From Sphingomonas alba (GTDB lineage Bacteria > Pseudomonadota > Alphaproteobacteria > Sphingomonadales > Sphingomonadaceae): a stretch of DNA of 64,000 bases. The notes under the pieces are model-generated. The model saw only the letters and a list, made by a program, of their open reading frames with translations. It did not search any database and had not been told where the DNA came from. Below, piece by piece: positions 59,720 through 64,000 of this stretch (position 1 is its first letter; every line of letters starts with the position of its first letter). The stretch spans positions 124,001 to 188,000 of the forward strand of contig NZ_JAMGBD010000001.1 in the NCBI RefSeq assembly GCF_023516555.1, read 5' to 3'. Both the position numbers and the translations under genes were made by a program.

Positions 59720-59740
59720 ACCCTGAACTTGTTTCAGGGT
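59720..59740 (+). repeat. REP-like hairpin, family 2, first copy
   Basis: ACCCTGAA-CTTGT-TTCAGGGT is an 8-bp perfect stem with the CTTGT loop and 5' flank CCGTC. It lies just after the NamZ stop and could slow or stop transcription, but no T-run follows. Confidence 0.85.
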
Positions 59741-59774
59741 CCATTGCGACGAGGGCACTGCGGATCGAAAATGG

Positions 59775-59795
59775 ATGCTGAAACAAGTTCAGCAT
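59775..59795 (-). repeat. REP-like hairpin, family 2, inverted second copy
   Basis: ATGCTGAA-ACAAG-TTCAGCAT is an 8-bp stem; its other strand reads with the CTTGT loop and a GTCAT flank. It is inverted relative to 59720. Confidence 0.85.
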
Positions 59796-59813
59796 GACAT
59801 ACAGCGCTTATCT

Positions 59814-60068
59814 ATGACCACGACCAAGACTCTTCCCGGCGGCGTCGTCCATGACCTTCCTGACGATTTGCAGGACGCGCTGATCCGCGATCCGGCAGCA
59901 CTCGCGACCTGGCAGGACATCACCCCGCTCGCCCGCAACGAATGGATCTGCTGGGTCGAATCCGCGAAGAAATCAGAGACCCGAAGCAAGCGCATCACCT
60001 GGGGCTGCGAAAGCCTAAGCGAAGGCAAGCGCCGCCCCTGCTGTTGGCCGGGCTGCAAGCACCGCTGA
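59814..60068 (+). CDS. YdeI/OmpD-associated family C-terminal domain protein
   Basis: An 84-residue protein matching the small C-terminal OmdA domain of the YdeI family (PDDLQDALIRDPAALATW, RNEWICWVESAKKSETRSKR). Full-length YdeI relatives have an additional N-terminal domain, so this is a short, stand-alone form. The end (RRPCCWPGCKHR) is unusually Cys-rich. The ATG at 59814 follows the family-2 repeats; there is no strong ribosome site. Function unknown. Confidence 0.75.
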   Translation: MTTTKTLPGGVVHDLPDDLQDALIRDPAALATWQDITPLARNEWICWVESAKKSETRSKRITWGCESLSEGKRRPCCWPGCKHR

Positions 60069-60079
60069 GAACCGAAAGG

Positions 60080-60113
60080 CTAATGTCCGCTTTCCACCCA
60101 AAGCGGACATTAG
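60080..60113. repeat. Perfect 14-bp inverted repeat with 6-nt loop
   Basis: CTAATGTCCGCTTT (60080-60093) and AAAGCGGACATTAG (60100-60113) flank CCACCC. It starts 11 bp after the YdeI-like stop and is followed by the weakly T-rich ATTTCTCT, so it may act as a terminator. I recall similar dispersed repeats in alphaproteobacteria. The rest of 60114-60244 shows no gene. Confidence 0.85.
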
Positions 60114-60244
60114 ATTTCTCTGTCCTACAGCGCGCCGCCTGTGCCACCGAGCCGATGGCTCATTCGCATCGTTATGATCTGCTGCCCTCGCGTGCGCGCC
60201 CACGCGCGTGCGTTGGGGAGCGACCTTAGCGACCTTTCGGCACC

Positions 60245-61423
60245 TTAGCGCTTCCGGCTGAGCTCGCGCATTGCGTCGTCCAGCCCTTCGAGCGTCAGCG
60301 GATACATGCGGTCGTGCATCAGCTGCTTTATCAGCTGGGTCGAATAGCTGTGGCCCCAATATTGCTCGGCCGTCGGGTTGAGCCACACCGCGGCGGGATA
60401 GGTGGTGGTCAGCCGGTCGATCCAAACCGCGCCGGCCTCTTCGTTCATATGCTCGACCGACCCGCCTGCATGGGTGATCTCATAGGGGCTCATCGCCGCG
60501 TCGCCGACGATCACGAGCTTATGGTCGTGGCCGAACTTGTGCATGACGTCGAAGGTCGGCGTCCGCTCGGCGAACCGCCGCCGGTTCTCCTTCCACACGC
60601 CCTCGTAAATGCAATTGTGGAAGTAGAAATGCTCGAGATGCTTGAACTCGGTCTTGGCGGCCGAGAACAATTCCTCGCAGAGCCGGACGTGCCCGTCCAT
60701 CGAACCGCCGATGTCGAGGAAAAGCAGCACCTTCACCGCATTGTGCCGCTCCGGCCGCATATGGACGTCGAGCCAGCCCTGCCGCGCGGTGCCGTCGATG
60801 GTCGCGTCGAGGTCGAGCTCATCCGCCGCGCCCTCGCGGGCGAAGCGCCTTAGCCGCCGCAGCGCCACCTTGATGTTGCGCGTCCCGATCTCGCGGCTTG
60901 AGTCTAGGTCCTTGAACTCGCGCTTTTCCCAGACCTTGAGCGCCCGGCCGTGCTTGCCCGGACCGCCGATCCGAACGCCTTCCGGATTATAGCCGCCATG
61001 GCCGAAGGGGGAGGTGCCGCCGGTGCCGATCCACTTCGATCCGCCCTGGTGCCGGCCCTGCTGCTCCTCCAGCCGCTGCTTCAGGGCCTCCATAATCTCG
61101 TCCCAGGAGCCGAGCGACTTGATCGCCTCCATCTGCTCGGGCGTCAGGTAGAGTTCGGCCACCAGTTTCAGCCAATCTTCGGGGATCGCCTTGGCCGGGT
61201 CCTCCATCTCCTGGAGCACGCCCTTGAACACTTCGCCGAAGATACGGTCGAAGCGGTCGAGCATCGTCTCGTCGTGAACGAAGACGGAGCGGGCGAGATA
61301 ATAGAATTGCTCGGGCTCAGCGGCGATGACCTCGGCATCCATCGCTTCGAGCAGCAGCAAATGCTCCTTCAGCGACGCGGGAATGCCGCCTTTGCGCAAA
61401 GCCTCGACGAAGGAGATGAACAT
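60245..61423 (-). CDS. CoxE-like VWA-domain protein
   Basis: A 392-residue protein with an N-terminal helical region (1-190) and a C-terminal von Willebrand A-type domain. The MIDAS motif reads LFLDIGGSMDG, so the usual DxSxS is DxGxS. Such proteins act with MoxR ATPases in metal-cofactor insertion or complex maturation; the MoxR gene is at 63054. The ATG at 61423 starts MFISFVEALRKGG, the typical opening. Upstream lie two family-3 repeats and the chemoreceptor gene. Confidence 0.82.
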   Translation of the reverse strand: MFISFVEALRKGGIPASLKEHLLLLEAMDAEVIAAEPEQFYYLARSVFVHDETMLDRFDRIFGEVFKGVLQEMEDPAKAIPEDWLKLVAELYLTPEQMEAIKSLGSWDEIMEALKQRLEEQQGRHQGGSKWIGTGGTSPFGHGGYNPEGVRIGGPGKHGRALKVWEKREFKDLDSSREIGTRNIKVALRRLRRFAREGAADELDLDATIDGTARQGWLDVHMRPERHNAVKVLLFLDIGGSMDGHVRLCEELFSAAKTEFKHLEHFYFHNCIYEGVWKENRRRFAERTPTFDVMHKFGHDHKLVIVGDAAMSPYEITHAGGSVEHMNEEAGAVWIDRLTTTYPAAVWLNPTAEQYWGHSYSTQLIKQLMHDRMYPLTLEGLDDAMRELSRKR

Positions 61424-61439
61424 TGAGGCTCTCACCGTC

Positions 61440-61460
61440 ACCCCGGACTTGATCCGGGGT
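61440..61460 (+). repeat. REP-like hairpin, family 3, first copy
   Basis: ACCCCGGA-CTTGA-TCCGGGGT is an 8-bp perfect stem with the CTTGA loop and 5' flank CCGTC. It is in the gap between the VWA and chemoreceptor genes, on their upstream sides. Confidence 0.85.
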
Positions 61461-61493
61461 CTGCCTTTCTTTCGCGCTTCAAGAAGAAGGCGG

Positions 61494-61514
61494 ATGCCGG
61501 GTCAAGCTCGGCAT
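61494..61514 (-). repeat. REP-like hairpin, family 3, inverted second copy
   Basis: ATGCCGGG-TCAAG-CTCGGCAT is an 8-bp stem with one G-T pair and TCAAG loop (CTTGA on the other strand, with a CGTCA-type flank). It is inverted relative to the copy at 61440. Confidence 0.8.
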
Positions 61515-61600
61515 GACGAAAGGGTGCCGAGCTTGGTTAACCGGCTGGTGACAATTTCTCCCTACACCCACTGCGACCGAGAGTTGAGGAAGTGAGAGTT

Positions 61601-63001
61601 ATGGCGACGGCCGGCATCGAGGAAGTGACCGAAAACGCGATCCGCGCGGTGGCGCGAGACTGCGGCTCTTTGTCGATCGAATGCAGCGACGTCGCGGGTT
61701 ACGTCCAGGACGTCGCCGAGCGCATCAGCGTCCACCTGAACTCGCTCGACGATCTTGAGGAGGTCACGACCCGCCTGCTCACCGACCAGGCCCGCGTTTC
61801 CGACAGCACCGACGAAGCCCGCCTCCTGTCTGAGCAGGCCAAGGCCAAGCTGGATGCAGGCCGTGAGGCGATCGAGCAGACCATCGCCGGGTTCAAGGGC
61901 CTGACCGAGCTGGTCGTCCAGCTTGGCGAGCGCATGGCCGGATTCGCGACGGCAATGAACCAGGTCCAGACCGTCTCTTCGACCATCGAGACCATCGCCC
62001 GCAAGACCAACATGTTGGCATTGAACGCCACCATCGAGGCCGCCCGCGCCGGTGACGCGGGCCGCAGCTTCGCGGTCGTCGCCGCCGAAGTGAAGAAGCT
62101 GGCCCACGACACACGCTCGGCCACCAGCCAGATCGCCACCACCATCGGCGAGCTGACCCGGGAGGCCAGCGCCGTCACCACCGAGATCAAGACCGGCGTT
62201 GATCGCAGCCGCGCCGCCCAGCTGGGCTTCGCGCAGATCAACGACACCGTGAAGGAAGTCAGCGAGATCGTCGGCATGGTTGATCGCCAGACCGAAGGCA
62301 TCGCCCACTCGACCAGCATGATCCAAACCAGCGTCGACCGCGTGAAGGCCGGCCTGACCGCCTTCGCCGGCGATGCCCGCGACAATGGCGGCCAGCTGAT
62401 CAAGGCCCAGAAGCGCCTCACGCACCTCGAGCTTCTGTCGAACACCATGCTCGACACGCTCGCCAATTCCGGCGCCGAGATCGACGACACGCCGTTCATC
62501 TCCCTGGCTCAGGACGCGATGCGCGCCATCCAGCAGGCCGTCGAAGCCGGCATCGCTCGCGGCGAGATCGACGAGGACGCCGTCTTCGACCGCGACTATG
62601 TCCAGATCGAGGGCACAAACCCGCCGCAGTACAACAACGGCTTCGCCGACTTCGCCGACGTGCATGTCCGCACCGTGCTCGACCGCTTCAAGGCGCGCGA
62701 CGGCCGCATCATCGGCTCTGCGATCACCAACATGGACGGCTATCTCCCGACCCACTTGTCGGAACGCTGCCATACGCCTGGCCCGGATCCGGTGTGGAAC
62801 GACGAACATTGCCGCAACCGTCGCATTTTCATGGACGAGACGACGCGCAACGCCTGCAACAGCGACAAGCCGGCGATGCTCGCGACCTACCGCATGGAGC
62901 TCGGCGACAAATATATCCCGGTGAAAAACGTCTTCGTGCCGCTGTCATTCAACGGCCGCCGCTGGGGCAATTTCGAGCTAGCTTACCGGGACGATCGTTG
63001 A
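61601..63001 (+). CDS. Soluble methyl-accepting chemotaxis-type protein
   Basis: About 466 residues with no membrane helix. The MCP signalling hairpin is clear ([19 protein letters not shown] near 130-148, with [12 protein letters not shown]). The C-terminal third (about 300-466) has [24 protein letters not shown] and [11 protein letters not shown], a Cys/His-containing sensory domain found in other cytosolic MCPs. It probably signals through CheA/CheW; none are in the window. The start may be GTG 61592. A short hairpin at 63007 follows the stop. Confidence 0.88.
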   Translation: MATAGIEEVTENAIRAVARDCGSLSIECSDVAGYVQDVAERISVHLNSLDDLEEVTTRLLTDQARVSDSTDEARLLSEQAKAKLDAGREAIEQTIAGFKGLTELVVQLGERMAGFATAMNQVQTVSSTIETIARKTNMLALNATIEAARAGDAGRSFAVVAAEVKKLAHDTRSATSQIATTIGELTREASAVTTEIKTGVDRSRAAQLGFAQINDTVKEVSEIVGMVDRQTEGIAHSTSMIQTSVDRVKAGLTAFAGDARDNGGQLIKAQKRLTHLELLSNTMLDTLANSGAEIDDTPFISLAQDAMRAIQQAVEAGIARGEIDEDAVFDRDYVQIEGTNPPQYNNGFADFADVHVRTVLDRFKARDGRIIGSAITNMDGYLPTHLSERCHTPGPDPVWNDEHCRNRRIFMDETTRNACNSDKPAMLATYRMELGDKYIPVKNVFVPLSFNGRRWGNFELAYRDDR

Positions 63002-63006
63002 GCGCA

Positions 63007-63025
63007 GCTAGTGCGGGGCACTAGC
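63007..63025. repeat. 8-bp perfect hairpin after the chemoreceptor gene
   Basis: GCTAGTGC-GGG-GCACTAGC lies between two convergent genes. No T-run follows in either direction, so an intrinsic terminator is doubtful. Together with the stop codon it reads TGAGCGCAGC, matching the ahcY end. Confidence 0.7.
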
Positions 63026-63053
63026 GAGCACAGCGATGCGAAGCCTGTAAGGG

Positions 63054-63896
63054 TCAGCCGTTCCGCCGCGCCATGAAGGCGAGGCGTTCGAATAGCATCA
63101 CATCCTGCTCGTTCTTGAGAAGCGCACCGTGCAGCGGCGGGATCGCCTTGGTCGGATCCCGGTTCTGCAGCACGTCCAGCGGCAGGTCTTCGTGCAGAAG
63201 CAGCTTCAGCCAATCGAGCAATTCGCTGGTCGAAGGCTTCTTCTTCAAGCCCGGCACATCCCGGACTTCATAGAAGATATCGAGCGCGCGGCTGACCAGG
63301 ATCTTCTGGATGCCGGGAAAGTGGACGTCGACGATTCGCTCCATCGTCTCGCGGTCCGGGAACGAGATGTAATGGAAGAAGCACCGGCGCAGGAACGCGT
63401 CGGGCAGTTCCTTCTCGTTGTTCGATGTGATGACGACCACCGGTCGCTCCGCTGCCCGGACCGTCTCGCCGGTCTCGTAGACGTGGAATTCCATGCGATC
63501 GAGCTCCTGGAGGAGGTCGTTCGGGAATTCGATGTCGGCCTTGTCGATCTCATCGATCAGCAGCACCGGAAGCTCGGGACTGGTGAAGGCGTCCCACAGC
63601 TTTCCGCGCTTGATGTAGTTGGCGATATCGTGGACCCGCTCATCGCCGAGCTGTCCGTCGCGAAGCCTAGCCACCGCATCATATTCATACAGGCCCTGGA
63701 TCGCGCGGGTCGTCGACTTGATGTGCCACTCAATCAGCGGCGCGCCGATCGCCCCGGCGATTTCATGGGCGAGAACCGTCTTGCCGGTGCCGGGTTCGCC
63801 TTTGACGAGCAGCGGCCGCCGCAACTTGACGGCGGCATTGACCGCGACCTTCAGGTCATCGGTGGCGACGTAATTGGAAGTGCCTTCGAAGCGCAT
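63054..63896 (-). CDS. MoxR-family AAA+ ATPase
   Basis: A 280-residue ATPase with Walker A GEPGTGKT at 33-40, Walker B LLIDEIDKAD and the sensor ITSNNEKELPDAFLRRC. MoxR ATPases act as chaperones that activate metalloenzymes or complexes with a VWA partner, here likely the CoxE-like protein at 60245. Confidence 0.92.
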   Translation of the reverse strand: MRFEGTSNYVATDDLKVAVNAAVKLRRPLLVKGEPGTGKTVLAHEIAGAIGAPLIEWHIKSTTRAIQGLYEYDAVARLRDGQLGDERVHDIANYIKRGKLWDAFTSPELPVLLIDEIDKADIEFPNDLLQELDRMEFHVYETGETVRAAERPVVVITSNNEKELPDAFLRRCFFHYISFPDRETMERIVDVHFPGIQKILVSRALDIFYEVRDVPGLKKKPSTSELLDWLKLLLHEDLPLDVLQNRDPTKAIPPLHGALLKNEQDVMLFERLAFMARRNG

Positions 63897-63919
63897 GAGG
63901 CCGCACTAAGCGGCGATGG

Positions 63920-64000
63920 CTAGTCCTGTCGAGCCTCGGCACGCGCTTCGAGTAGGTCGAACAGGGCACGGTGCTGGAGCAGGAGCTGCTCGGAGCCGAA
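63920..64000 (-). CDS. C-terminal end of an unidentified gene (cut by window edge)
   Basis: An open frame enters from the right edge and ends with TAG at 63922-63920, giving 26 residues with the C-terminal FDLLEARAEARQD, helical and charged. Codon usage fits the strand. It would lie upstream of the MoxR gene, 23 bp away, so could be in the same operon. The product cannot be named. Confidence 0.45.
   Translation of the reverse strand, partial: FGSEQLLLQHRALFDLLEARAEARQD

Noticed and set aside
59942-60425. Short frames with MSAFHPKRTL and MSALGGKRTL-type starts
   Set aside because: They are read through the 60080-60113 inverted repeat and have no ribosome site; such peptides are repeat artefacts.

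Overview
The window looks like a chromosomal segment of a Sphingomonadales alphaproteobacterium (Sphingomonas-like). Three things point there: high GC, with C/G-biased third codon positions; alphaproteobacterial gene orders (chvI-chvG-hprK-rapZ-EIIA-HPr, and divL-tsaE-amgK-murU-addB-addA-trxA); and short hairpin repeats of a type I associate with sphingomonads. Coding density is very high. Many neighbours overlap by ATGA, GTGA or TGATG, and no gene-free stretch exceeds about 260 bases. I see no prophage, insertion sequence, CRISPR array or rRNA. One tRNA (Asn) is present.

Layout. 1-2523: a divergent copper module with a truncated CopA-type ATPase, a CsoR repressor and a His/Met-rich outer-membrane barrel; a Cys-rich cytosolic copper-storage protein lies at 9.8-10.2 kb. 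2.5-6.6 kb: thioredoxin reductase, then the acyl carrier protein, AMP ligase and PLP decarboxylase trio of exosortase-A systems, without an exosortase. 6.6-11.7 kb: housekeeping (truA, fmt, recR, def, rmuC). 11.7-13.5 kb: two tandem META-domain lipoproteins. 13.5-18.6 kb: an rRNA/tRNA methyltransferase and the regulatory PTS/RapZ/HprK/ChvG-ChvI cluster. 18.7-23.1 kb: dTDP-rhamnose genes (rmlA, C, B, D) and galE. 23.1-27.6 kb: small metabolic, transport and stress genes. 27.6-29.3 kb: adenosylhomocysteinase behind a perfect 20-bp palindrome, with a structured 3' region and a strong terminator. 29.4-40.8 kb: a DivL-like pseudokinase with tyrosine at the phosphoacceptor position, tsaE, amgK, murU, addB, addA and trxA, with a 48-codon membrane-protein gene on the opposite strand between addB and addA. 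41.3-50.5 kb: secA, putA, an orphan histidine kinase, tRNA-Asn, nadK and an EAL protein. 50.5-57.5 kb: mfd, sdhE, recG, tyrS. 57.5-64 kb: an accessory stretch with a GIY-YIG gene, a DOMON-like protein, a NamZ-type muramidase, a YdeI-like protein, a CoxE-like VWA protein, a soluble chemoreceptor and a MoxR ATPase, interspersed with inverted pairs of REP-like hairpins.

How the parts connect. NamZ, AmgK and MurU could form a MurNAc-salvage route. AddA and AddB with RecR, RecG, Mfd and RmuC form an unusually dense DNA-repair set. HprK, HPr, EIIA, RapZ and ChvGI form one regulatory block. The MoxR ATPase and the VWA protein probably act together although a chemoreceptor gene separates them.

The most unusual signal is the set of REP-like hairpins in the last 7 kb. 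Three inverted doublets differ in stem sequence but share a CTTGT/CTTGA loop and a similar 5' flank. One doublet exactly brackets the GIY-YIG nuclease gene and supplies its C-terminal codons. I propose, as inference, a REP-like element with an associated GIY-YIG nuclease.
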